From: Blasia pusilla
Lineage: Eukaryota; Marchantiophyta; Marchantiopsida; Blasiales
Reading direction: 5' to 3'
DNA: 64,000 nucleotides
NCBI GenBank assembly: GCA_050084515.1
Contig: CM114271.1
Span: 12,772,001-12,836,000 of the forward strand
Below the pieces are notes generated by a model. The model was given only the letters and a program-made list of their open reading frames with translations. It did not search any database and was not told the origin of the DNA. Every line of letters begins with the position of its first letter. The stretch's first letter is position 1. The translations under genes and the position numbers were made by a program. Of this stretch, positions 35,185-50,082 are shown one piece after another.

Positions 35185-36898
35185 TCAAGTGCCATCATCC
35201 AATTCTCTAATGCAAGTGATGATCTGTCAAGATAGACTGCGACTTCAGAAGCAATAAACAACACTGCTGATCCAGAAGTCAGGAGAAATACTGCGCACCC
35301 AGAAGCAAGAGGGAAAACTTTTCACCAAGAAGCAAGAAGGAATATTCAAAATGATAAAATGACGAGAGACTGCAAGAGAGAATTACCGATCTCTGTTGAT
35401 GAGATCTTGTGGATGGCAGCGGGTAGATGGAGGTTTCGGAAGAAGGTGAGCAAGGCGTGTCCAATACTCTGCACTCTGTGAAGATATGTACCAAAAGTCA
35501 CAAGGATTTGCGTTGAGTTTCTTCCTATCTGTTGGCAAAATCTCCTCCATACTCAACACTTGTGGGTTTTCATGGAGGCAAGTTCTTTCATTTTCAAGTT
35601 GCTATCGTATCTACTGCATCCTTTTTCATAGAGTAAGAAGCGAAAAGTCAGGTTTTGAATGAGTGTCTATCCCTGTTTTTCAAGGAGAATATGTGGTACT
35701 ATAGTTTTCATATTTGACTGGTCAGCTAACTCAGTTTTGCCCTGATTCTCTATGTCAGCATACTACTGTACACAGTACAAAAGAAAGACTTTTGCAACCA
35801 AATTTGGGACACTGGTATGAAGTTTTGATGCATTGGCTTTCAGTTCCTACCAAAAATTGGGCCTAAATTCGTTTTTGGCACTGTCGTGTTAGTTAACAGG
35901 TTTCTTTTCTTCCAATTGTCGATAGGAAACAGAAATGTTTACATGTAGATGTATCTTGCTGAACTCAAACCAAAATGAGTTTAGAATTTGGGTCATGCAA
36001 TGGTTTCCCTGGAAAATTGACAGAGATAGTAGTAGACTAGTAGATGATATATGTAAAATAAAATGAGGAGTAAACAAATACTGACTTTGATTACAGAGCT
36101 AATTTGTTTCTTCAAGCTCCAAGAAGTCACAGCAGATACATGGAATAGCTGCACAGATTTCAAATAGGAAAGGAAACTTTGTACTTACAAAACAATGAGA
36201 GAGATCTGATCAATCTACTGCTCATAAACTTCCTCCTTATAGGAAGAAGAGACTCTCTACATTATTGATGCCTCTTCAGGCGGCTCACTATTTCCTCCAG
36301 CAGCAGGTCCTCCCAAACATCAACTCCTTCTATCACAATAGGTCAGCCACCCACCCAAGCTGAGGGGCAGCAGTTGACAGGTCGAAGAGCTGGGGAAAGT
36401 AGAGAAGAAAATAAGAGTGCTCTTGTAAGCCTCTTGGTCTTATAGGATAGCCCCTGGCTATCTTAAACCCTAAAAGTCTTTAATTAAGACTAAAGGAGGC
36501 TATTATGAAACCCCAAAGGTTTTTAACTAAGACTGAAAGGAGGCTATTACGAAATCCTAAAGGTCTAGTTAATAATCCTAAAAATAGAACTTTATTTATA
36601 GATAAAAAAAGTAAATTTTCATAATAAAAAATATTATTTATTTATTTTTTTCTTATCTCACAGTTGCAATTTCAACAATATAATGAAATTTGAACCGGAA
36701 AACTGAGCTAGATCTAAATAATAAGCATCTAAATAATAAGCATAGGTCAGAAAGCAATTATCCAAGCAGAACAACGTTGTAGGTGAGAAGTAGACTCATG
36801 CGACTGTTCATGATCAGATTCATGGACCAGCATGACTGAGATTGGAAACAAGGCTCAAGTCTACTGGCCTCACCACTCAAGTAGTCCGCCACTGAAGT
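35185..36898. other. Intergenic stretch
   Basis: No gene is seen. A short imperfect tandem repeat lies at about 36470-36590 (GGAGGCTATTA(T/C)GAAA units, about 56 bp). AT-rich runs follow at 36590-36660. Confidence 0.5.
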
Positions 36899-37011
36899 GG
36901 AGGTCTCCTTGTTTGCTGAGGTATGTCCATTGGAGGTAAACCTCAAGGAGACCTCCAAGTCCATGAAGAGGAAGTTTGGTGCCAATTTTAGGCACCAAAC
37001 TTCCTCTTCAT
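36899..37011. repeat. Two adjacent strong hairpins
   Basis: The first has 13-nt perfect arms GGAGGTCTCCTTG (36899-36911) and complement at 36944-36956. The second has 21-nt perfect arms (36963-36983 and 36991-37011) around a 7-nt AT loop. They are separated by six bases. They may be a small foldback element or an inverted-repeat RNA source. Confidence 0.85.
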
Positions 37012-38509
37012 CCTTTGTGAAATGTATACATACATCCTAAGAAAAGAGGGAAACGTAGAGATTGGCATGGTATGGTATCCGTCCTACCGACATGGGCCTA
37101 ATCTAAGGGCTAATCCTAGTTTAACGTAACTCTAAGAGTTTTAGATTAGACAATCACTGGCACGACTGCAGAATAGGGGCCATCTTGTCGTAAATTAGGC
37201 CATATGAGAATATGGAATGACTACTCAAGAGTAATAACAACTTCTTTGAATTTTTCTTAAGAATAACAAAAATGAGGTGCAAGACTCAAATTATCTCCTG
37301 CTTCGGATTTGATGCCCTAGTTGCTCTTGCAACATTTATGCCCAATTCTCACTCATCTGGAGACTACTTTGTGCAGGAACTATCACCTTAAACAGGTTAC
37401 GACCGGAGACGAGGTAAGAACTTCTCTGGACCTATTTTATACTCTGTTTACTAAGAGAAGTAAACAACTACGGCTGCACTTGTTATTGTTCGTCTCTACA
37501 ATCTGCAGGTTTACTCTGATGTTTTGTAATTATTGATACTTCTGACTTACTGTTTTTCTTTCCAGAAACACCAAGCATCACTCGTTTCTGCAATGACGAA
37601 AGACATATCATCACGTTTCCCTCTGTTTCTGAAACTCTGGTTATGGTTTCCGGTGCCACTAGTGGCACTTGCTTACCTGATATTAGTCTACCGACAGAGG
37701 AAAGAAGCGTCTTAATTTTTTCCACTTTCAGTTGTTGTAATATCATAATGGTTGGAGCTCATCAGGTAAATCAAACTATTTTTGAACTATACTGTTTGGA
37801 GAACTATTGTAGAGATGTCCAGTCTGATCTGCAGCATCAGGAGGGATAGGTAGGGCTTCATGGGGGCAGGATATACACCTAGAACCTTTTGCGCCGCCAA
37901 TTCAGCACCAATGAACTCCTTTTATGAAGCAGCTTCATGTAAGATCCTCTCTCCAAAGAAAGCATTGAGAAGGTTTTCTCGTCTATTTTCTGCCCCAGTG
38001 ATCTACAAACAGGACAGGCGAAATAGGATTTTTCTCCACAAGTTGGAAATGCTGATCAAGAGGAAAATTTGTCTGGGTTCACCGTCAATATGCAGTTTCA
38101 GTATGGGTCGTGGAGAACTTTATGTTTGTGTACTGAAGGTGTAACCTGTTCTGTTTGCAGGTTTTATTATTCGATGGTAACTCCAAATTTTATAGTCTCA
38201 AAGACAGGCAGATTACCAACCTGACATATTAAGACATTCTCCATTCAGATCCAGGTTATCCTCACAAACAACAGTGCGTTGTGGCCACAATGGCAGTTAG
38301 CTTCAAAACGCACATCAGCTAGAATGTGACTATCCTGTATTATTGATTCTTTTCCAATCCTCTTCGTAAGGTCAGCTTTGGCCAAAGTTGTAAGCACGCG
38401 AGCTCAAGTATGATCCGAAAAGCATGTGTAAATGAGTTCAATTGATAGCCCGAATAGAACTAGAGCACACATGCATAAGACGGAGTAGTGTAAGCCCTGG
38501 GTTTATATT
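37012..38509. other. Possible gene remnant, not resolved
   Basis: A stretch after TTTCCAG at 37565 reads openly to GTAAAT at about 37765 (MVSGATSGTCLPDISLPTEE). Another open frame runs 37860-38144. These could be exons of a small host gene or chance. No domain is recognised. Confidence 0.25.
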
Positions 38510-38700
38510 ACCTTCCTTAATTAACTCTCGGAAATCTCAAGTGTCATTTTAAATTGATTTTGAATGACCCTATTGTTTCAAAATAGGAGCGATACCATTC
38601 GTACTCAAGGCGGGCGATCGCATTGGTTGAAAATTCCAAGTGTCAAGAAGAGAGGAATTTGTAAAATGAAAGGGCATTCTCCAATAATGATTTAGACTAT
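38510..38700. repeat. Partial third copy of the Helitron-flank foldback repeat
   Basis: It shares AGTGTCATTTTAAA, GCGATACCATT and GCATTCTCCAATAAT with the copies at 18484 and 27774 and keeps only the left half. A 25-bp insertion (around CAAGGCGGGCGATCGCA) separates two shared parts. Confidence 0.7.
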
Positions 38701-40423
38701 TGAGGATTCATGCAATTTAGGTGCTCCCACATGGGACCTATTTGATATGAGAATTCCACCAGGATAGGTTAATAAGGCATATATTTGCTAAACACTTTTA
38801 CATGTGACATTGTAATAAATCATGTTGTTAAAGGATGATAACTTCACATTTCATTTATGTGCTAACAAATAATAGTGGTACAAATTTTTGGATGATTGTA
38901 GTTATCACAACTAGTTTTTCAATATGCTACAAGGAGTAGTCCTATTATCTAGCAAGCTTTCAATTCCACAAAGATATTCTAACATAAGCAGAATTTAAAA
39001 TACTCTCTATGTTTACCTTATGCATTCTAAGATACCTATGTTAGGGTTATGGCACAAAATGGTGAATGTTTCATCTACAAAAGAATTTTCGTTGGAGTTA
39101 CGCATTGTAAGTTGGTTTGTAAAAATCCTATTAGGATGGCTCAATGCACCCATTTTGGTGACTATGGCTCCAAATGTAGTGGAGAGGGAGACCATGATGG
39201 ATAGCAAGTATGTAACCCAACAAAGGCTGGAAATTTATTCGATTAAGCAAGGACGTGCAAAGTAATTTTGAAGTTGTCAGATTAAATTGAATTCAAACAG
39301 AAGCTAGGTTATATTTTAGGGAGTGTGGGTTACTCAACTAAGTTGTAAACTTTGTAAAAGTTATGAAGGTATTCTGTATTGAAGGCCAAGTTAGGTGAAA
39401 TCGGATGATTGGCATTGGTATCTACTACGGCTATTTAGTTGTAGGTTACATTAGTCGAAATATCCTCTGGAATAAATGTGACAACACAGTAAGGGAGCAC
39501 AAGTGCAAACATTGCAAGAGATGATTGTTGAAATGAGACACTAAGTGCTATGGAATTCAATAGGTTGAGAAATTGAATATCACTACAAATATTCCAAGAG
39601 ACAATTGTTGAAATGAGACGCTAAGTGGTATGGAATTTAGTAGGTTGAGAAATTGAATATCACTCGAGTGCAAGAAATATCTTGCTAAGAGTTTGCTTGT
39701 ATTGTTTGGGAGAAGTTTGGTAAATACACAACATTGTCGATGGCCACTTGCTAGTGTTGTTGTAGATTGAGTCGAACTAGCATTGAAAGTGATTATGGAA
39801 TGACTAGTTACATGAATAAAATAGAAATCATTGTCAATGGTGGTTGGATGGTTGTCACGATCCTCATAACCAAACGAGGGCCAAGCAGAACATCAAAATT
39901 CTAGTGGGTTCACACTAGAATGGTTTGCGTATTGGAGAGGTCTCTTGAAGGACTCAAGGAGACACAAGATATAAGACGTAAACAAGGTTGAGTGTTTCAT
40001 GCATTTATGGTCAAAACTAAGAAACCTAAACCAAATGTGAACGAAGACTTGAGAGAAGTCGAGTCTACGAAGAGTGGTTGCCAAAGAGGGGAGAATCGGA
40101 TTGGGAATATTTCTTTTTAGCCATGACTTTTAACTCTAATATGTGTTTGAGACAAGTAAGATGGAGTTAGAAAGCTTATGTAAATTCGGTTCCAACGCAC
40201 CAAAGATATCAGAAAATGCACAAGCCGAGATTGAGAAATGTTCTAAAAATGAATGTGTAGGGAATCGGGTCGAGAGCCAAAAAGAGGGGCCCGACAATCT
40301 TTTCCCAAAAGATAAGGGGAGGGTGGAGAACCCAAAAGTACTATTAAGGGGTAAAGTCTCCAACCAAGAGTGCTTGGGACTTGAATCCCCACTTTGGGGC
40401 ACCATAGGGCAAACCAAGGTCAA
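38701..40423. other. Intergenic AT-rich stretch with an 80-bp tandem duplication
   Basis: Two 80-bp units (about 39510-39589 and 39590-39665) share ATTGTTGAAATGAGAC and 'GGTTGAGAAATTGAATATCA'. No gene is supported elsewhere in it. Confidence 0.6.
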
Positions 40424-40850
40424 GGAATGGATCGGGAGTTTGGCATACGTTGGGATTCGAAACCCGAACCAAGTCCAATAGAGTGGATTTCGGAGGCCTC
40501 TTTTGGATTCCAATCCGCAACTCATTTAAGTGGATCTCGGTTAGGGGCTCATGCGAGGTCCACTCGACAATTGAGACCGCCAATTGTGCGAATGTTGTTT
40601 TCGATGCCTTGTCTATCTAGAAAGTTTATTCCAAGTCTCGTAAGACTTGCCCGTATTGGGAAGTGAGGAACTAGGAAGGTTGAGCTATATTAAGTGCTGA
40701 GTTGAGAACTCGGTGGGTTGGAAGGGTGATTGACCGAGAAAAGAGTGACGTGAGTGTGTTAGATCAATAGTAAGAGCGTGTTATACTGAGCGTACACTTT
40801 CGCAATATTAGACATTGACATTCAAGGGGAGTAGGCACACGAAAATGGTG
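40424..40850 (+). repeat. Dispersed repeat, copy B (matches 16500-16925)
   Basis: It is in the same orientation as copy A, with shared marks AATGGATCGGGAGTTT, ACCAAGTCCAATAGAGT, GAGGTCCA.T.GACAATTG and a shared right end (GGCACAC.AAAAT). The repeat may extend left to about 40140. Confidence 0.75.
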
Positions 40851-41439
40851 ATGTAGCAAAGTGAGTCGCAGTAGCATGAAAAGTGATTCAAGAATGACTA
40901 GTTACAAGAATAATGAAGAAAATAATTTGGAGACGAGCATGAGATATAGAAAATGATTCAAGTCCAAGAAATAAAAGTGGAAAATTTGTGTATCCTTTAG
41001 AGACAAAAAGAGCATGTGGTGAATCTAACACTCAAAAGAAATAAAAAAATTAGAATTGGATGCAATGTGCCACTCAAATTAGGTTTTGCTGCATACCTCA
41101 TTGGTGGGCTAAGTAAATGGATTGCAGAAGGTAGAGTAGTTATTAGAATGGGTAGAAGAAAAAGCTTTGTATGTCATCACACCTATCATTGTGATCATAC
41201 GTAACATAAGTGGGAATGGAACGAAATGATGATGGTCTCCCAAGATTGAACGCTTTGTAGTCTATTATGATTATCATGCACATACACATTGTTACACATC
41301 ATACATCGTTGTAACTAATCAAAAACACAAACTCTAGATTAACTCAATCATCCATCAAACATAACCATGAAGGAAAATCATTGCCAAAATTTCTCCAATA
41401 AAATGGATGAAAATCTTGCAACACACAAAGATCCCATAG

Positions 41440-42357
<918 letters not shown>

Positions 42358-43290
42358 TTGCGGGGAGAGCGAATTTCACCGACAGAAAAGTTCCGGCGAA
42401 CGGGATTCGGTGGTCTACTCTATACTACGTTTAGCGAAGACCTATGTGTGGGTCTCTCAGTCCCGGCGGAATCTGTGCTCGCCAGTTCGTTTCCCCTTTG
42501 CCTGGATCGTGTTGAACGCATCGGCGAGACGAGAGACGAAAGGACAGCATGAAGCGCGTTAGGTCGACTGCGGATGTTTCTCCCAAGGCATTGCAGCACC
42601 TCGCGGACAAAGACCTAGAAACCACACAGTAGTAGCGTTTCGTCCAGGACCTTTATCGCGTTCCTTTGTGTTTGTTTTCTGACGTAGGGTCTAGTGCAGC
42701 TGCAAGATTGAGCGGGATATATCTCAAGCAGGACATTCGTATCCCTGGTCGAGGTAAGGTTTGTGCGGGACATTCGGGGAGCTGATGTACAGGTTTCTGC
42801 TCCTCGTGTGTAATGTTCTTAGTTTGTGGAGTTCCCTGACCAGGTTTCACATGTGGGATGGGGAAATTGTTCGTCGAGGGATCTGTGTGATTGTTGGTCT
42901 CGGTATCGTGTCGGATATCCCAGTAGTTTGGTAATGGTATTGGTGACTGTTTCCTAGTTCTTTAAGCAGTGTGATCGTTTCCCTGAGATTACTTGCTGCC
43001 ATTTAATTGGAAGTGATGCCGGAATGGAAGATGTTATTCAATTATACTAGAAATAGTCGTTTTCCGGCTTGTTTAGGTACTGGATTATTTGTTCCTTGAC
43101 GCCATTCGCCGCTGTATGATCGCAACTGATTGTGCAGATGAAGATGGAATCATGTTCATGTGTCACGCATTAGTTTGCCGCACTGGTTTCTGTCCAGGGA
43201 GAGCGGGTGAGTTCTCAGGTCATGCATGTGGCATCTTTACCTTATCCCCTCAAGGTTTAAGAATCGTTTTTTTCTCTTTCAGGTTGCAGA
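42358..43290 (+). promoter_or_regulatory. Presumed 5' leader and leader intron of the SERRATE-like gene
   Basis: A leader exon probably ends at 42753 (GTCGAG before GTAAGG), and the sequence just before the start codon reads TTTCAGGTTGCAGAATGG, an intron acceptor. A 27-codon upstream frame (42549-42632, MKRVRSTADV...) would lie in the leader and might dampen translation. Inferred from splice signals only. Confidence 0.45.
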
Positions 43291-44636
43291 ATGGCGGATG
43301 TGTTGGACACTCCTCCAGAGTCCTTACCGCGTGACGATCGTCGAAGGGACCGTTCGGCTGAAAGGAAGGAAAAAGCTGTTTCTGAGGATCGACGACGTGA
43401 TCGAGAACCACGAGAGAGGAGAGAAACTCCAAGGGATGAGAGGGACGAGCGACCTCCTCGCCGCGATCACCACGAGAGACGAGCGGGCCAAGAAGTTTTA
43501 GGGACGGTGGCGGAGCGTCGAGAGCGTGATAGAGAATATAAGCGTCGAAAGAGTTCTAGTCCTCCTCCATTCCCTCATCGCGACCGTGACCGAAGACACT
43601 CCCCTCCTTTGCGACGATCTCCACCGTATAAACGGTCTCGAAGGGATGACGAGAGGGGGTCCCCCCCCCGTGGAGCACCTGCCCCTGGCGGAGACGCGTC
43701 AGCTTTCTCGGGTGACCGTAGGTAGCCTCACCTTGTCTCTAAACTACGCACTGAATTTCCATTCGCTGGTAATTATATTCTCCGTAGTTGTTCTCTTCGT
43801 GGTTCACAGGATTTACAGGGAATTAGTTTGCGTGCGTTTTCTGTGTGTCTTTCTCTCTGCCAGAGGTTCTGCGAGCTTTCCAGATTGCTCTGTATGCCAC
43901 GGTTCCGCTTGTGTTGTGAATCTTTGTCGAGGTTAATTTGTGCTGACTTTTTTCCATTTAATTGCAATCTGGATGGGAAAGGCATGAGATCTTCGCCTGT
44001 CCTGATTTCGCTTTGGTCCTTTCTATTAGCGACCAATGTCCAATAGTGTGCAACCACCTGTATTCGGATTCCATACTGTGTTACTTCTCATACACTACGC
44101 ATTTTTGCTACTGAACGTCCTGACCCAGGGAGAGGTTTTCGTAAAAACCCCTTCATATGCTAGTCTCTTGCTTGTGTCGTATCTCCCTTATTGTCAGTTC
44201 CTATCGGAACTTATAAAATTCGTGGTGATGGTTATTGCACTGGTTGGTCATTGGTCATTTTCCTCCTTCGTTATTCCACTCTACAGGATTCGTCTGTGGT
44301 AATGTTGTCCTTGCAGGATCATAGTTAGTGGGTAATTTAGTCAGACACTGACACCTCGATGTGGATACAGGCATCTGGATCAATTGATGATTGTGAGAGG
44401 ACCCTCTCCTCCTTTGCGAGGCTCATATTCTTCCTCTTGTGACACGTAAAATTTAGTTCATCTTGCGTGTCCATCAATCTGTGATACCAATTCAGGCTAT
44501 TGCCTGTTACACTCCAGAGAAGTAACTGAGTGCTTTTCTAGCAAAGACAATTTTCTCCTCATGGAATTTGTCTTTAGTGTGAGGATGCCTCCCAAGTATC
44601 ACACCTCAATGTTGATCCGCTCAAGAGAGAGAGAGT

Positions 44637-44668
<32 letters not shown>

Positions 44669-47600
44669 GGAGTGTAGGTTCCACTTGGCCACTCTCTGGA
44701 GTTGGATAATGGTTAGCCAGAGGCATCGTTGCTGAAATCGAATCAGTCTTGGCCGTCAGTACCTAAGCAAATATTAGGACGATCAGAGAGCATGGCGCCC
44801 AGCAAGAGCAATGAGAGGTGCCAAGCTACCGACCTCACCTGGTGAAGGTTCTGATTCAGGGCCTAATCAGGAGCCGTGCCCTCTGTATGTTTTCGTCTTC
44901 ATGGTTTACTGTGTGACTGGTTGAATGTATGACCTTGTTTCAAGATTGCATTTTCAAGATAATGCCTTTCCTGTGTCATTTGTCAGGGGTTTTTAGTTTT
45001 GAGATTGCAGTCCTACAATTTTCCCTAACAGATTTAGCTTGCAGGACTTATGTGAGGTTGTGAATGATTTGGAATCAAACCCTTGTGTAACTCTTGATTC
45101 GGGGTTATCCTTGTCGGTTGGTGTGTGACAGCTGATGTAACATTTATGCGTACTGATCTCTTGTCCTAGGTGGGAAATACAGCTGATGCACAGCTGCAAC
45201 AAGAAGTCCCCTCTCTAAGTAGATTCAAATGGATTGCAGGTACGGCTATGATGGAATGGGTCCATATGATGGACGTGGTGGGCAAGGAGGTCGAGGAGGC
45301 TATGGAGGGGATGAAAGGGGCCAGGGTCGACATGGACGCAACTTTCATGGAGGTCCACCTGGTATATTCCCAACCACTCATATGAGACATTTCCCATGTA
45401 GCTACAATTGGAAACCTATGGAAATGAAGAATACTTGTAGTTATTCAAAATTTAGGCTCTGATGGAGCTGAATGTTGCACGGATTTATATTGCAAAATTT
45501 TACAGTGCTTAGACATTTTCTGATACAGATGGTCAACAACCACAGTGATGTAATCTTCTTTTGTTTTGATCATGATTAAGTTAAAAAAAAATACTATTCA
45601 GGCATAGTTGAATTTTTGGTTGGGTTTAGAGAGAGATTGGGATATGTGTGTTTCTCTGGACCATATGTCTTGAGAACAAATGGGTAGCATTCTACGGTGT
45701 ACTAATACCTTCATTGAGGATCCAGGCTTGAGTCGTTCATAAAGATACTGCATGACATAGGGAGGAAGAGCAGGATTGCTGGTTGGAACTGTAGTATTAA
45801 GAACATTTGTTGTCTGGATCATGGACCAAGAGAATGAAGATCTCATGTTGCGTACTTCTTTTTGATTAATGAAGCAGATTGGCCTGGACCTGGCCGCACT
45901 GGATTTAGTGATGGCCCATTTTCAAGCATGTATGGTGGTGCACCATCTCGCCGGTATGTATTCAATGTCTTTGAAAAGCACACGTCTGTTAGCTGTGTCT
46001 CGCAGCACACTTTCTGTGTTGGCACCTTTTTTTATCATAACTTGGTAGGCTTTGTCAGCAGTGGTTGTCCCTGGGACAATGAAGAAATGTTTGTGGAAGT
46101 CCTTCAAAACAACCTTAATTCAATGCTACTTCTGGAGTGTGATTGCCAATTATACAGGCATAAGGTTGGAGATTCTAAGGTGTAGCTAGTCTCAAGTATG
46201 AATATTAAAGAACGGGTGGCCTACAATCCACATGAGGGGCTGGCAGGAAGTTAAAATTGGGTGTGGGGCTGTTGTCAATTGGGTCACATTAGAAGTGCAT
46301 AAGGAAGTTGCATATCTCCATTGAATCTCTACCACTGCAAAGTTAGCGATGGGGAGTGTAAAGGAAGAGAAAGATCAATTTCCCCCTGTTTTGAGCGTTG
46401 AACACTTTCACTTTAACAACTGTGATTTGATACTTACAGAGAGGGTTTAATGTCGTACAAGCAGTTCATCGCTGAACTGGAAGATGATATCTTACCTGCT
46501 GAGGCAGAACGGAGGTATGTGTACTCTATGAAAGGAAGTAGTTCAGCCCCGAATTTGGGCTCATGTTTAGCTCTAGGCATTGTTGATTATAAGTCACATG
46601 CTTGCTGGCTGACTCTAGACAGGTTTTCAATCAGGAACTTCACATGCACTTTATTTTTCTTGTGTATGCAGGTATGAAGAATATAAAGCAGAATTTATTA
46701 CGACTCAAAAGCGAGCATTTTTTGAACAACACAAGGATGATGACTGGTAGGAACTACCAACTAGCACTTTTCAACTTCATTGATTTTTCTTCCAAGGTTT
46801 ACTGTCTGTAATTGGAGTTTGGGTCTTTTGTAGGCCTTGAAATTTCTACTTGGAGGATTTATGTTCAAGAGATGGTTCATGAAGTCGAAGTTGGAAGAAT
46901 GTTACAGCTTCTGTTTTTCTTTGTGGCTGCAAGATTCCAAGGGTCCACTAAGCCAACATGGCTTGAACGGTGCATCATATATAAATTTGTATGCCTTGGG
47001 TTGAGAGATGACAAGAATTGCTATGGCTTATACCTTACATACTAGATACATACATGTGATTCTAGAGTGCTTCTGTAACTGTTGTGGTGGGCACCAAAAT
47101 TAAGTTAAATTTGTCTTGTTTTGTTCAGGTTGCGAGAGAAGTATGATCCCTCTCGACTGGAGGCTGTTCTATCCAGGTAATGTCTTTCTCACATTCGACA
47201 ACAAAGTGTTAAGTTATTTTTCTTGTTAGTTATACTTGCCATTATAGAGTTTATAGAGTTTGAACGCAATTTGGCCAATACATATATTGAGTGGTCTCTG
47301 CTATGTTGCTTGCACAGACGGAATGAAAATGCGAAGACACTGGCAAAGGACTTTCAGTCAGATTTGCAAGCTGGAAATCTAGACGTGTAAGTATCTAACT
47401 CAATCTAATTCCTTGTTTAATAAGGATTTATGAACTTTGTGGATGTCGTATGCTGGTGGAGGGAGAGAGCATGAGTATCTTACTTGGGGGGAAATTTTGA
47501 TTGTGCTATGATGTGTTTCAATATGTATATGTGAGCAGAGGCCCAAATGCTGTTGTAGCTCAGTCTACGATTAAAGATGGAGAACAGGGTTCTGAAGAGG

Positions 47601-50082
47601 AGACAGATGCCCATGGAAAGAGAAGGAAACCCTTAGCGGGTTCCTCCAAGGATCGGGAGTTTGATGCAGCCCCTAAGGCACCTTCTACGCTAGCAGATGC
47701 CAAAAGAGTTCCTAAAGACATTGAGCAAGCCCAAGCTCTCATTAAGAAGCTGGACAGTGAGAAGGGGATCGAAGGCAATATCTTACTGACTTCAGGAAAT
47801 TCAAATCTTGAGGGGGAGAAGTCCATGAGCGGGGTCTCTTTAGGTACAATTGTTATTATTCGGGGTGCCAATCAGGTTAAGGGCCTTGAAGGACTTGAGC
47901 TGATGGATGTTATGCTTACATATCTGTGGCGGGTTCATGCCCTGGATTACTATGGAATGGTGGAGCTGAAGGATGCACCAAAGGGTTTTAGACATGTAAG
48001 GGCTCCAGAGGTCAAAGGTGGAGATGAAAATGCAATGCAGTTAGCTGCTGTGGAGTGGGAAAAGAAACTTGATGCAAATTGGCAAAGTAGATTAACTGGC
48101 CAGGATCTAATTGAAGCTATGCTTGGGAGGGACAAACTTGAAGCGACAGCAAATGAAGCATTGGATCCATTTGTGAGGAAGATTCGGGATGAGAAATATG
48201 GTTGGAAGTATGGCTGTGGAGCAAAGGGCTGTACAAAGCTGTTCCATGGCCCAGAGTATGTGCACAAGCATCTGAAGTTGAAGCATTCAGAGCTTGTAAG
48301 TGATGTGGTGGCAAAGGCCCGCGAAGAGTTGTATTTCCAGAACTACATGAAGTAAGTATTTTGGTGAATGAGGTTAAATGAATGCATGTACCCGAAGAGT
48401 CTGGTTTTGGAGCTTCTGGGCTATGATATATTGTCCTCTATAAAATATAGACTATGTACTAAGGCTGAGTGTTATATGTGGTGTCTATGTGGTAGTGACA
48501 CAGATGCGCCTGGTGCGAATCAATCATTTTCTTCTCAGGGTGCGCCTGTAAGTAGATTTGTTCCTCTTGATTTTGTATTTGGAATTGAAGATGTTTCCTC
48601 TGATGCTACGAAGTGAAAAAATGTCATCCAATCTTTGTTTGCATTACTGGTCAACATACCTGTGGGTGTTGATTAGGTGTCAAAATAGTTTTCTTGACTA
48701 TCTATAATTATTGCCCAGCAGAGAGAAAAGAACAGAAGACGAAGGACTGGAGTTGCTGCCTCTGGAGTGGGTACGTTCATTGGTGTAGCTGAGCGGATGG
48801 CAACTGATCGGAACCCAAATGCTGGTCTACCACCTGGTGGATCTAATAGAGGGCCTCGGGATGGTAATGAACGGTTTGACAGAGGTGGGAATCGCGAGAA
48901 TGAGAGATCTGACAGAGCTGGTCATGATGAGGAGCAGCGCTTTGATAGAGGCGGCGATCACTCCCCTCCCAATCGGGACTTCGCATCTGCAATGGGTGGG
49001 GTCCCTCAGTTTGATGGAGGCCCTGGGGGACCGTTTGAAGGAGGTCCATCTGATACTCCTATGTTTGACCCTTTTAATGGACCCCCTCTGAGGGGTCCTC
49101 CTTTTGGGTCTGACATCCCTCCACCGCCTCCTGTGCTAATGCCAGTACCTGGTGCTGGGTAAGTATTCTGATGTTTGATCATCCTTGTCCCGAGTTGCAA
49201 TTTAACCATTTTGTTACAACATTGTTTATGCTGAAATAGGCTGTTGCAGATGTCATCACTTCAGTATGGGAACCATCAGATGGTGAAAATTCTGCTCGTA
49301 TGCCTGATATACTTGGAGTTCTTGTTTCCAAGTTGATGAAGCATCTCGATCAGTCCACTTCAATGTTGTTGATTATCTCTAAAGACATAGATCAATCAAA
49401 ATATGTTGGTGGGGAAGCTGACTTGACTCATCGGTGATTCAGACCTCTTGGTCCATTTGTACCAGCCCCACCAGAAGTGGCAATGCGGATGTTAAGAGAG
49501 CAAGGTGGCCCTCCACCTTTCCACCCTGGTGCATTTGATGGAAATTTTGATGGTGAGGGCAATGGTGGGGGTCCACGTGGGCGAAAGGGCCGGGGAGGTG
49601 TTGGGCATGGGATGGGTTCAGGCATGATGGATAATGGTCCCATGATGCTTCCTTTGTCACAATCTATTCGCCATGATCCTCGAAATGTTAGAAGGTATGA
49701 TTCTTTTTGTTTCACACTGAGGCCTATCGGCGCCAGCAGATGTTTCCTATGATATCATCTTAAGTCACTTGTGATGGTTGCCGCAAACATAGGGGACTTC
49801 TATGAGTTTAGAAAGACTCCTGATCCTTGTCCACCTGGAATGATGGCTTGTTGATTGTTTGACATAAAGCCTGTGCAGCCTTACATATCACAGTTTGTGT
49901 AACGTCTGATTTCTTGTGTAAAGAATAGCCTCCAGGTGTATCTATTATTTGACATTGTCTTACACTCCAAATTGTCTTGGTACTTTTGACATTATCTAAA
50001 TGGCCTCATATTTTGGTGCAGCTATCACGACCTTGATGCTCCTGAAGATGAAGTGACAGTGATTGATTACCGCAGTCTCTAG
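43291..50082 (+). CDS. SE: SERRATE / ARS2 homologue, zinc-finger RNA metabolism protein
   Basis: Coding exons: 43291-43721, 45240-45361, 45878-45953, 46440-46514, 46672-46746, 47129-47176, 47318-47386, 47539-48351, 48496-48547, 48719-49158, 49443-49694, 50022-50082. The sum is 2514 nt, giving 837 aa; Arabidopsis SE is about 720. All introns are GT-AG and the frame holds throughout. The product starts MADV and has an Arg/Ser/Asp/Glu-rich region (1-143), a Gly/Tyr/Arg-rich region (about 144-185), the SERRATE/ARS2 core opening 'SYKQFIAELEDDILPAEAER' (about 213), a C2H2 finger (about 520-546: C-x4-C then H in KHLKLKH), a Gly/Pro-rich tail and the conserved end 'DLDAPEDEVTVIDYRSL'. SE works in the nucleus with DCL1 and HYL1 in pri-miRNA processing and links the cap-binding complex to splicing and RNA decay. 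Exon 10 might start at 48722 (one residue fewer). Confidence 0.95.
44623..44670. repeat. GA microsatellite in SERRATE intron 1
   Basis: An interrupted (GA)n run within the 1.5-kb first coding intron. Confidence 0.9.

Noticed and set aside
45598-46107. Minus-strand open frames in the SERRATE region
   Set aside because: They overlap confirmed introns and exon 3 of the SERRATE-like gene on the other strand.
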